Positions 1 through 5,085 of a DNA stretch of 13,115 nt are shown in pieces. Position 1 is the first letter of the stretch, and each line of letters starts with the position of its first letter. Below the pieces are notes generated by a model that saw only the letters and a list, made by a program, of their open reading frames with translations, was not told the origin of the DNA and made no database searches. Made by a program: the position numbers and the translations under genes. This stretch comes from Verrucomicrobiota bacterium (GTDB lineage Bacteria > Verrucomicrobiota > Verrucomicrobiia > Verrucomicrobiales > Akkermansiaceae), in NCBI GenBank assembly GCA_026397695.1, contig JAPLUJ010000222.1, positions 1,935 to 15,049 on the forward strand, written 5' to 3'.

Positions 1-683
1 GCACGGTTGGATGCCAACCGGATCTTGAGGCGCACGACCTCGCCCGCGAAGGCCACGGGCGCGGCGGCTTCGATGGAAACCACCGCAGCCTCGGGCCGGT
101 CTAACGATTTCAAGCGGGCGAATTGCAGATCGGTTTGTTCGGCGGCGAGGCGCTCGACGATGCCGTCCACCGGGGTTTCCGCAACGCCATCGCCGAGCAC
201 CACGATGCGGCGGCCTTTGTCGGCGGGAAGCGCCAACCGGGCGGCGGAGAGCGCGCCTTCGAGGTCGGTGGCAGCACGGAAATCCGCCTCGCCACGGCCT
301 TGTTCGCATTCGCCGATGAAGCTCTCGGCCGCAGCCAACCCGGACGCCCGCAAACCTTTGGCAAACAGATAGATAGATGACCCGTCACCCGCACCAAGCT
401 GCGCGATGGCACGCCGGATTTCCTCCAGCCCGCGGCGCATCTCCGCAGGTTCCACCGACTCGGACACATCTAACAGAAATGCCACGTGCACGTCCTCCGC
501 GCGGTGGCCGATGAACGGCCGGCACAGCACCAGGACCAGCACCACCACCGCCGCCAGGCGGCACAGGAACGACGCTGATTTCAGTGCCCGCGGCCGGTCC
601 ACCAGCGACCGCCGGTAGCCCGCTAACAAAAGCGGGATCACGGCCAGCAGCCCGAGCAATGGTGCGTATGTTAGAAATTCCAT
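1..683 (-). CDS. VWA-domain membrane protein, 3' end cut by window edge
   Basis: The first 227 residues are visible; the frame is still open at base 1, so the C-terminus is missing. Residues about 5-22 and 39-57 are hydrophobic and look like two N-terminal membrane helices. A von Willebrand factor A domain follows. Its metal-site (MIDAS) motif is complete: DVSES at 72-76, a threonine in ATDLEGAL near 139, and an aspartate in VVLGDG near 165. The ATG at 681-683 lies three bases after the stop of the BatA-like gene, so the two are probably co-translated. In Planctomycetes and Verrucomicrobia the second VWA gene of moxR operons often encodes a long membrane protein with a glutamine-amidotransferase-like C-terminal part; whether that holds here cannot be seen. 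Likely role (inferred): membrane-bound VWA partner of the MoxR ATPase. Confidence 0.85.
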   Translation of the reverse strand, partial: MEFLTYAPLLGLLAVIPLLLAGYRRSLVDRPRALKSASFLCRLAAVVVLVLVLCRPFIGHRAEDVHVAFLLDVSESVEPAEMRRGLEEIRRAIAQLGAGDGSSIYLFAKGLRASGLAAAESFIGECEQGRGEADFRAATDLEGALSAARLALPADKGRRIVVLGDGVAETPVDGIVERLAAEQTDLQFARLKSLDRPEAAVVSIEAAAPVAFAGEVVRLKIRLASNR

Positions 684-686
684 GGG

Positions 687-1703
687 TCAGCCGGCCTTGC
701 GCCGGTGGTAGAGGAGGGACTCGGCAATAAGCACGAGAATCGCGGTTAGGATCAGCCAGAATTCCACCGGTTGCCCGTGGGCGACGGCCTGGGCGTTGGC
801 GGCCGGGCCGCTGCCATCAAGCCGGGTTTCGACCGGATCTAACAAAGCCGCGCCGAACACGGTGGCGGTGCCCGCCCGCACCATCTGATAGAACCCGCGC
901 CGGTCGAGGCGCAAGTCGTCACGGGTGATTTGGTCACGGGTGTTGGTGAAAGTGCCGGTCATGGTGAGGCGGTTGCCCGTCGGATAGACCGCAGGCAACG
1001 CCTGGGTGCGGTCCGCCAGATCAAACGCGGCACCGTGAATCAGCGCCGGGAACCATGGCGAAAGAAAAAAATCGCCGCGGGTGGGATCGAGGTTGACGAT
1101 CACCGCGCTGCGGGTCCCGGCCTGGGATTTCCAGATCAGGGGCACGCCGGATTCGGAGGACGCGAGGATCAGCGAGCCCGCGGCGGGTTCGATCCTGCGT
1201 GCGCCTTCGAAGCGGATCGCCTCAAGATCCAGATTGCGGATCAACGGGTGATCCTTGACCTTGGATTCCACGGCCAGGATATCTAGCGGCTCGCCAAGGG
1301 ATTTCCAGAACGGGGACTCACCTGCCGGCGCGAACACCAACAACTTCTCATCGCCCGGCGGCGAACCCTCGGAGATGGTTAGATCGCCGCCCGTCGCAAC
1401 ACGTCGCAACAAGCCGCCGGTTTGCGTGAAGGCATCCACGCATCTGCCGAAAAAATAGGCGTCGCGGGTCGCCAGCCGGATATCTATCGGATGTTGCCCG
1501 GCCAGCCCCAGCGCCACCTGATTGTCGGCGGCCAGGGCATCGTCGATTTTCAGAATGGCGGACCAGCGGCCGGCGCGGGCGTTTTCCACATCAAGGGTCG
1601 CGCTGGTTTCCGCGTCGGGGCGCAGCACCACCGGCACGAGGCGGGCCAGCCTTGTGGCCGCCGGATTCCGCCCAACTGAGATCGGCGGCGACGATCCCGG
1701 CAT
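687..1703 (-). CDS. BatA-like VWA protein, C-terminal part (downstream frame of a frameshifted gene)
   Basis: This frame carries the C-terminal half of the BatA-like protein that begins at 2340. It contains a beta-rich middle section, a segment resembling the amidotransferase-like fold of these proteins (HPLIRNLDL near residue 155, then GTRSAVIVNLDP and SPWFPALIHGAAFDL), and a final membrane helix near residues 316-333 followed by basic residues. It is unlikely to be a separate gene: its first ATG (1701-1703) lies inside the coding region of the upstream frame, has no ribosome binding site, and the residues just after it look like an out-of-frame reading. Useful protein probably starts near 1650-1690. 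Joining the two parts needs a +1 shift, meaning one extra base or two missing bases. The result would be a protein of about 550 residues, a normal size for the family. Its stop lies three bases before the next VWA gene. Confidence 0.75.
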   Translation of the reverse strand: MPGSSPPISVGRNPAATRLARLVPVVLRPDAETSATLDVENARAGRWSAILKIDDALAADNQVALGLAGQHPIDIRLATRDAYFFGRCVDAFTQTGGLLRRVATGGDLTISEGSPPGDEKLLVFAPAGESPFWKSLGEPLDILAVESKVKDHPLIRNLDLEAIRFEGARRIEPAAGSLILASSESGVPLIWKSQAGTRSAVIVNLDPTRGDFFLSPWFPALIHGAAFDLADRTQALPAVYPTGNRLTMTGTFTNTRDQITRDDLRLDRRGFYQMVRAGTATVFGAALLDPVETRLDGSGPAANAQAVAHGQPVEFWLILTAILVLIAESLLYHRRKAG

Positions 1704-2340
1704 TCGGCGCAGGCGCGCCGAAGCGCATCACTTCAATCCCGGGTGCCAGCCCGTCCCATCCGCCATGGCCGTCGGTGAGCAGCAGCACGCGATGACCGGC
1801 ACCGGTGCTGGCGGCAAGGGCATTGAGCGCGCGAATCGCGGTGGCGGTGACCGGCTCATCGGACGCCTCCACCCGTGCCAGCGCGTCTAACATATCGGTC
1901 GGGGCGGCACTGAGATGGCAGAGAAACCGCAAATCACCCGCCGCCGTAGCCAGTGCCGTGCGGCGGGTGCCGTTGAGCGCGCGGATGATTTCGCGGGCGC
2001 GGATTTTCGCCAGGTGGAGGGCATCCTTGCCATGCACCTTGGCACACATCGAGGGCGAAACATCGATCACCACCAGCAGATCGCGCCGGTCATCGCGGCC
2101 CATGCGCGGGCCGGTTGCGGCCACGGCGATAGCGGCGATCACCAGCGCTAACAGCAGCAACGAGATCAGATCGCGCAAGCGCTGGAACAACGAGGAGGCC
2201 CGCCGCTGCTCGAAAATCCGCTGCCACAGGAAAAACGCGCTCACCGGCAACCGGCGCGGCCGGATCCGCAGAAAATAGATCGCCACCAGAGGAGCCAGCG
2301 CGGCGAACAACCAGAAGAATGCGGGTGACGTGAAGGACAT
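1591..2340 (-). CDS. BatA-like VWA protein, N-terminal part (upstream frame of a frameshifted gene)
   Basis: The start MSFTSPAFFWLF followed by FLRIRPRRLPVSAFFLW is the typical opening of the BatA N-terminal domain (PF07584 type), so I place the start at the ATG 2338-2340. The longer reading begins eight codons upstream at a TTG (2362-2364). Hydrophobic stretches at residues about 6-24 and 58-76 are membrane helices. A VWA domain follows with MIDAS residues DVSPS at 93-97, a threonine in TATAIRAL, and LLLTDG. Good family-like sequence continues to about APNAGIVAADL (near 1680); after that the frame becomes Gly/Pro/Arg-rich and stops at 1591, while the correct continuation lies in the other frame. 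BatA proteins are membrane-anchored VWA partners encoded next to MoxR ATPases. The lesion may be real (pseudogene) or a base error in the assembly. Confidence 0.8.
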   Translation of the reverse strand: MSFTSPAFFWLFAALAPLVAIYFLRIRPRRLPVSAFFLWQRIFEQRRASSLFQRLRDLISLLLLALVIAAIAVAATGPRMGRDDRRDLLVVIDVSPSMCAKVHGKDALHLAKIRAREIIRALNGTRRTALATAAGDLRFLCHLSAAPTDMLDALARVEASDEPVTATAIRALNALAASTGAGHRVLLLTDGHGGWDGLAPGIEVMRFGAPAPNAGIVAADLSWAESGGHKAGPPRAGGAAPRRGNQRDP

Positions 2341-2385
2341 CGCGGTGGTGATACCATCTATCAAAATTAAAGCGACATGAAGAGA

Positions 2386-2413
2386 CCAGAAACCAGATGC
2401 CAGAAACCAGAGA
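2386..2413. repeat. Four tandem 7-base units, CCAGAAA type
   Basis: Read on the plus strand, four consecutive heptamers: CCAGAAA, CCAGATG, CCAGAAA and CCAGAGA. They lie in the spacer between the DUF58 stop and the BatA-like start, 46 bases upstream of the latter's ATG. The 7-base period matches the other two repeat families in this operon although the sequence differs. Confidence 0.75.
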
Positions 2414-2430
2414 AAGAAGTGTCACTTCTT
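2414..2430. repeat. 17-base palindrome in the spacer before the BatA-like gene
   Basis: AAGAAGTG and CACTTCTT are exact reverse complements around a single central T. The site lies directly between the CCAGAAA-type and CTAGCCC-type heptamer tracts. The loop is too short for a stable RNA hairpin without opening a few pairs, and no T-run follows in the transcribed direction, so it is not a clear terminator. It could be a protein-binding palindrome or part of a mobile repeat end. Confidence 0.55.
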
Positions 2431-2432
2431 CG

Positions 2433-2467
2433 CTAGCCCCTGACCCCTAGCCCCTAGCCCCTCAATT
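2433..2467 (+). repeat. CTAGCCC heptamer tract A (plus orientation)
   Basis: Five consecutive 7-base units on the plus strand: CTAGCCC, CTGACCC, CTAGCCC, CTAGCCC and CTCAATT. Lies 31 bases past the stop of the DUF58 gene. Tract B at 3419-3453 is the same length and is its imperfect reverse complement, ending in the same CAGCCCCTCAATT/TAGCCCCTCAATT block, so the pair brackets the DUF58 gene as inverted repeats. Confidence 0.8.
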
Positions 2468-2498
2468 TACGTAGAGTCTCATCATTTGTTGGAAGTGG

Positions 2499-3404
2499 TT
2501 AGGAGGCGAGGCCGCCTTTTTGCAGGATGGTGCGGATGACTTCGTCGAATGCGTCGTCGGCCATCGTGCGGGTGAACCCAATGCCACCGCGGGCACATTC
2601 GGTGCGCAGCCGTTCGTTCCAATCGGTCACCGCCTTGGTGTATGCATCGGACTCGCGGGCGGTGATGGTGACCCGCTTGCGGGCCCCCGATTCGACACAT
2701 TCGAGTTCGACGTCGCCCTGCTGCAAACATGTTAGGTCATCCGCTCCTAACACCTGTAGCGCGTGGATATCATGACCGAGACCGGCGAGCCGCTTGAGGC
2801 CTTCCTCGAAACCCGTGGGAAAAAAGAAATCCGAGATCACCACCACCAGCCCCTTCTTGCCGCGGCGGGCCTGCAGCGTGCGGATGCAACCGGAAAAATC
2901 CGTGTCCCGGCCGAATCCCGCGGCACTCTCCAACGAGCGTAGGAATGGCAGCACATGAGCCCGGCCACGCGACGGATCGAGCAGCGGCCGGAGTTCGTCC
3001 GCCATGCCATACGCCGCCACCCGGTCCTGGCAATTCAAGCCGATATACCCCGGCGCCGCAGCCAAGCGCCGCGCTATGCCGGTCTTCGCCGCCATCGAAT
3101 GACTCAGATCTAACAATATATAGACCGTCGCGTCTTCCTCGAGCTCGAAGAGCTTCACCACCAGCTCGTCGAACCGCGCATACACCCGCCAGTCGATGGC
3201 CCGGTAATCGTCGCCGTGGCGGTATTCCGCGTAATCGGCAAACGTGATGCCGGTGCCCTTGCGGGTGCTCTTGCGGTCGGCCTGCATCGATCCGCCCAAC
3301 ACCTTGCGCACCAGCAGAAACAACGACTCCAAGCGGCGGATGAACGCCGCCCCGGTGAGATCACCGGGCGCGATGGAATCGGTCTGTTTGTCAGTTGATG
3401 GCAT
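2499..3404 (-). CDS. DUF58 family protein (VWA-like MoxR partner)
   Basis: A 301-residue protein with the hallmark DUF58 block GDDYRAIDWRVYAR (residues 64-77) followed by KLFELEED. The VWA-like fold behind it keeps the metal-site pattern DLSHS at 99-103, a threonine in DTDFSGCI near 168, and VVVISDFF near 187-193. The length and N-terminal helix (AAFIRRLESLFLLVRKVLGG) fit the family, supporting the ATG at 3402-3404, although no Shine-Dalgarno sequence precedes it. There is no membrane helix, so it is probably cytosolic. DUF58 genes almost always sit beside moxR and bat-type genes, and the proteins are thought to act as VWA-type adaptors for the AAA+ ATPase. Unusually, a four-helix-bundle gene separates it from moxR here, and CTAGCCC repeats flank it on both sides. 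Confidence 0.93.
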   Translation of the reverse strand: MPSTDKQTDSIAPGDLTGAAFIRRLESLFLLVRKVLGGSMQADRKSTRKGTGITFADYAEYRHGDDYRAIDWRVYARFDELVVKLFELEEDATVYILLDLSHSMAAKTGIARRLAAAPGYIGLNCQDRVAAYGMADELRPLLDPSRGRAHVLPFLRSLESAAGFGRDTDFSGCIRTLQARRGKKGLVVVISDFFFPTGFEEGLKRLAGLGHDIHALQVLGADDLTCLQQGDVELECVESGARKRVTITARESDAYTKAVTDWNERLRTECARGGIGFTRTMADDAFDEVIRTILQKGGLAS

Positions 3405-3418
3405 CAGGGTGGAAGAGG

Positions 3419-3453
3419 AATTGAGGGGCTGGGGGTCAGGGGCTAGGGACTAG
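3419..3453 (-). repeat. CTAGCCC heptamer tract B (minus orientation)
   Basis: On the minus strand it reads as five heptamers: CTAGTCC, CTAGCCC, CTGACCC, CCAGCCC and CTCAATT. It lies 14 bases upstream of the DUF58 start. Its outer 16 bases (3438-3453) are an exact reverse complement of 3931-3946 in tract C on the other side of the four-helix-bundle gene. The tract as a whole is an imperfect inverted copy of tract A. Confidence 0.8.
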
Positions 3454-3478
3454 TGAAGAAAAGAAAAGAGAAGAGGAT
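3454..3478. repeat. Purine-rich tract downstream of the four-helix-bundle gene
   Basis: Apart from a few T bases at its ends, the plus strand here is all A and G (GAAGAAAAGAAAAGAGAAGA). It sits between the stop of the four-helix-bundle gene and heptamer tract B. It mirrors the longer pyrimidine tract at 3857-3932 in inverted orientation. Confidence 0.6.
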
Positions 3479-3479
3479 G

Positions 3480-3848
3480 TTAGGTGAGGCGGCGTTCGAG
3501 GGAGTCGATGAGGCCATTGAGCATGCGTCCGACTTCCCCGCAATGTTCGAGAAGGACGTCATGGTCGGTTGTCTGCATATAGCCATAACGCATGGCAAGC
3601 GTGAGTTGTGTTTCGACTTCATTGAGCGACCCGCGTGTCATGGAGAGAAAATGAATGAAATCAGGGGTGGTGCGTCGGCCATGCCCTTCCGCGATGTTGG
3701 ATGGCACAGATACCACCGACCGATTCAATTGGGCACTCAGACAAAATATTTCATGCTTTGGAAAAGTGAGTGTTGCGTTGTGAACCTCCACGCATAAGTC
3801 CATTGCCTTTTGCCATACCAATAGATCACGATAATATTGAATGTGCAT
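3480..3848 (-). CDS. Four-helix-bundle protein, S23 / 23S rRNA intervening-sequence family
   Basis: The 122-residue product matches the four-helix-bundle family (TIGR02436/PF05635 type). It opens with YYRDLLVWQKAMDLCVEVH, has the signature SVPSNIAEGHGRR at residues 47-59, and a third helix with SLNEVETQL at 74-82. The length is typical. Relatives occur inside intervening sequences of 23S rRNA genes and as bAvd accessory proteins of diversity-generating retroelements, but many are solitary with unknown function. Neither an rRNA gene nor a reverse transcriptase is visible here. AAGGAG at 3859-3864 lies 10 bases before the ATG (3846-3848) and is the best ribosome binding site in the window, so the gene may be expressed on its own terms. 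Base composition and flanking inverted repeats suggest acquisition. A structural role in the MoxR system cannot be excluded but is less likely. Confidence 0.92.
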   Translation of the reverse strand: MHIQYYRDLLVWQKAMDLCVEVHNATLTFPKHEIFCLSAQLNRSVVSVPSNIAEGHGRRTTPDFIHFLSMTRGSLNEVETQLTLAMRYGYMQTTDHDVLLEHCGEVGRMLNGLIDSLERRLT

Positions 3849-3856
3849 TGCCTGTA

Positions 3857-3932
3857 TTCTCCTTCTTTTCTTATTTTTTCTGCTCTTCTCTTCTCTTCTC
3901 TTTTCTTTTTTTTCTCTTCTCTTATCTTCTCT
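3857..3932 (+). repeat. 76-base polypyrimidine tract upstream of the four-helix-bundle gene
   Basis: Almost pure C/T on the plus strand, made of TTCTC/CTTTT-like words, with only three purines (3873, 3882 and 3924). In the transcript it becomes a polypurine leader directly ahead of the four-helix-bundle gene and contains that gene's AAGGAG site. It joins the CTAGCCC heptamers at 3931. Confidence 0.8.
3859..3864 (-). promoter_or_regulatory. Shine-Dalgarno site AAGGAG of the four-helix-bundle gene
   Basis: AAGGAG on the minus strand, 10 bases before the ATG at 3846-3848. The spacing is slightly long but acceptable. It supports this start; moxR, DUF58 and the BatA-like gene show no comparable site. 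Confidence 0.6.
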
Positions 3933-3995
3933 AGTCCCTAGCCCCTTCTCTTCACTAGCCCCTAGCTCTAGCCACTGGCCCCTAGCCCCTGGTCA
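3931..3995 (+). repeat. CTAGCCC heptamer tract C (plus orientation), overlaps moxR stop
   Basis: A run of mostly 7-base units (CTAGTCC, CTAGCCC, then after a 10-base pyrimidine insert CTAGCCC, a 6-base CTAGCT, CTAGCCA, CTGGCCC, CTAGCCC, CTGGTCA). The last unit (3989-3995) contains the complement of the moxR TGA stop codon. Same family as tracts A and B. Confidence 0.8.
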
Positions 3996-4994
3996 ATAGG
4001 CACTGCGGATCGCCGATCTAACCAAATCGGCGGGTTTGATGCCATCGGCCTCGCCCTCAAAGGACAGGATCAGGCGGTGGCACAGCGCGGCGGCGGCCAC
4101 CGCATCCACGTCCTCGCGGGCGACATGGAACCTGCCGTCTAACAACGCGCGGACGCGGCCTGCGGCGAGCATCGCCTGGGCGGCGCGCGGGCTGGCACCG
4201 TGGCGGACGAATTTACGGACTTTGTCCGGGGCCTTGTCGTTTTCCGGGTGGGTGTTGCGGACGATGCGGATGAGGTGGTCCTGGACCTCCTTGGCGACGG
4301 GGATTTCGCGCAACGTGCGGCCCATGTGGAGAATGTCCCCGCCATGGGCGACGGGCTGGATCACCGGCGTGTGGTTGCCGCCGGTGCGATTGAGGATTTC
4401 CGCGAATTCGGCGTGATCGGGCAACTCGACCTGCAGCTTGAAAAAGAACCGGTCGAGCTGGGCTTCGGGCAACGGATAGGTGCCGTCGTTTTCTATCGGG
4501 TTCTGGGTGGCGAGCACGAAAAACGGCTGGTCTAGCGGATGCGAAACACCGGCCACCGTGACGCGTTTTTCCTGCATGGTTTCTAACAAAGCGCTCTGGG
4601 TCTTGGGGGTGGCGCGGTTGATCTCATCGGCTAACAGAATGTTGCAGAACACCGGCCCGTGCTGGAACACCAGCTCGCGGCGACCGTCACGCTCTGATAG
4701 AACCTGGGTGCCCACCACATCGCTGGGTAACAAGTCCGGCGTGAATTGAATGCGCCCGAATTTCAGGTCGAGCGCCTTGGCGAGGGTGGTGACCATCGCG
4801 GTTTTGCCGAGGCCGGGCACGCCTTCCAGCAGCACGTGGCCGCCGCAGCACACCGCGATCAACACGTTTTCGATGACCTCTTGCTGGCCGACAATGAATT
4901 TGCCGACTTCATCGCGGATGGTTTGGAAGGTTTGCGTGAACCGGGCGGCGTCGGATTCAAAGGTGGACTGCATGATAGGTGGGGTGGGTGTCAT
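3993..4994 (-). CDS. moxR: MoxR family AAA+ ATPase
   Basis: A 333-residue AAA+ protein of normal MoxR length. Walker A is GVPGLGKT at 58-65, Walker B is NILLADE at 118-124 followed by the MoxR signature [18 protein letters not shown], sensor 1 is in [10 protein letters not shown] (Asn165), and [10 protein letters not shown] follows near 176-185. The C-terminal lid carries [11 protein letters not shown] and [11 protein letters not shown]. MoxR ATPases are cytosolic chaperone-like enzymes that use ATP to remodel or activate proteins together with VWA-domain partners; three such partners are encoded downstream. The ATG at 4992-4994 lies inside a TCATTGG repeat unit and has no Shine-Dalgarno site. 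An ATG at 4971-4973 ([12 protein letters not shown]) is an equally good start and would drop seven residues unlikely to be conserved. The TGA stop also falls in a repeat unit, so both gene ends touch repeats. Confidence 0.96.
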   Translation of the reverse strand: MTPTPPIMQSTFESDAARFTQTFQTIRDEVGKFIVGQQEVIENVLIAVCCGGHVLLEGVPGLGKTAMVTTLAKALDLKFGRIQFTPDLLPSDVVGTQVLSERDGRRELVFQHGPVFCNILLADEINRATPKTQSALLETMQEKRVTVAGVSHPLDQPFFVLATQNPIENDGTYPLPEAQLDRFFFKLQVELPDHAEFAEILNRTGGNHTPVIQPVAHGGDILHMGRTLREIPVAKEVQDHLIRIVRNTHPENDKAPDKVRKFVRHGASPRAAQAMLAAGRVRALLDGRFHVAREDVDAVAAAALCHRLILSFEGEADGIKPADLVRSAIRSAY

Positions 4995-5085
4995 TGGTCA
5001 TTGGTCATCGGTCATTGGTCATTGGTAAATATGCTTCGCGCATTTCTTCTCTTTACTAATGACTAATGACCGATGACTAATGACC
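4991..5085. repeat. 34-base inverted repeat built of TCATTGG heptamers, before moxR
   Basis: The left arm 4996-5029 and right arm 5052-5085 are reverse complements except at three positions, all G/A transitions. The left side consists of five units TCATTGG/TCATCGG (4991-5025) followed by TAAA; the right side consists of ACTAATG/ACCGATG units. The 22-base loop contains a small inner palindrome (ATGC at 5031-5034, GCAT at 5040-5043). No T-run follows in the transcribed direction, so this is a REP-like or cruciform element and not a standard terminator. The stop codon of the upstream gene (TAG, 5077-5079) lies in the right arm and the moxR ATG (4992-4994) in the outermost left unit. Confidence 0.85.

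Larger units (their letters stand above)
3419..3995 (-). mobile_element. Candidate inserted cassette: four-helix-bundle gene with inverted heptamer/pyrimidine ends
   Basis: The S23-type gene is framed symmetrically. On each side comes first a purine/pyrimidine tract next to the gene and then CTAGCCC heptamers pointing outward in opposite orientation. The closest inverted match is 16 of 16 bases (3438-3453 versus 3931-3946), extended inward by TCTTCTCTT-like sequence. The gene interrupts the usual direct neighbourhood of moxR and DUF58 and has lower GC (about 50% by my count) than the rest of the window. No transposase is encoded and I could not find a target-site duplication, so mobility is inferred, not shown. 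The outer limits are uncertain by tens of bases. Confidence 0.4.

Noticed and set aside
687..1703. C-terminal BatA-like half as an independent gene
   Set aside because: Its first ATG is inside the upstream coding frame, lacks a ribosome binding site, and the first residues do not resemble the family, whereas the two halves together make a full-length protein.
3480..3848. Four-helix-bundle gene as part of a diversity-generating retroelement or 23S rRNA intervening sequence
   Set aside because: No reverse transcriptase, template/variable repeat pair or rRNA sequence is visible in the window.
2433..3995. Heptamer tracts as a CRISPR array
   Set aside because: Units are 7 bases with no spacers, orientation alternates, and no cas genes are present.
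4996..5085. Inverted repeat as a rho-independent terminator
   Set aside because: The stem is AT-rich with A·C mismatches in the expected transcript and is not followed by a T-run; moxR starts immediately after it.
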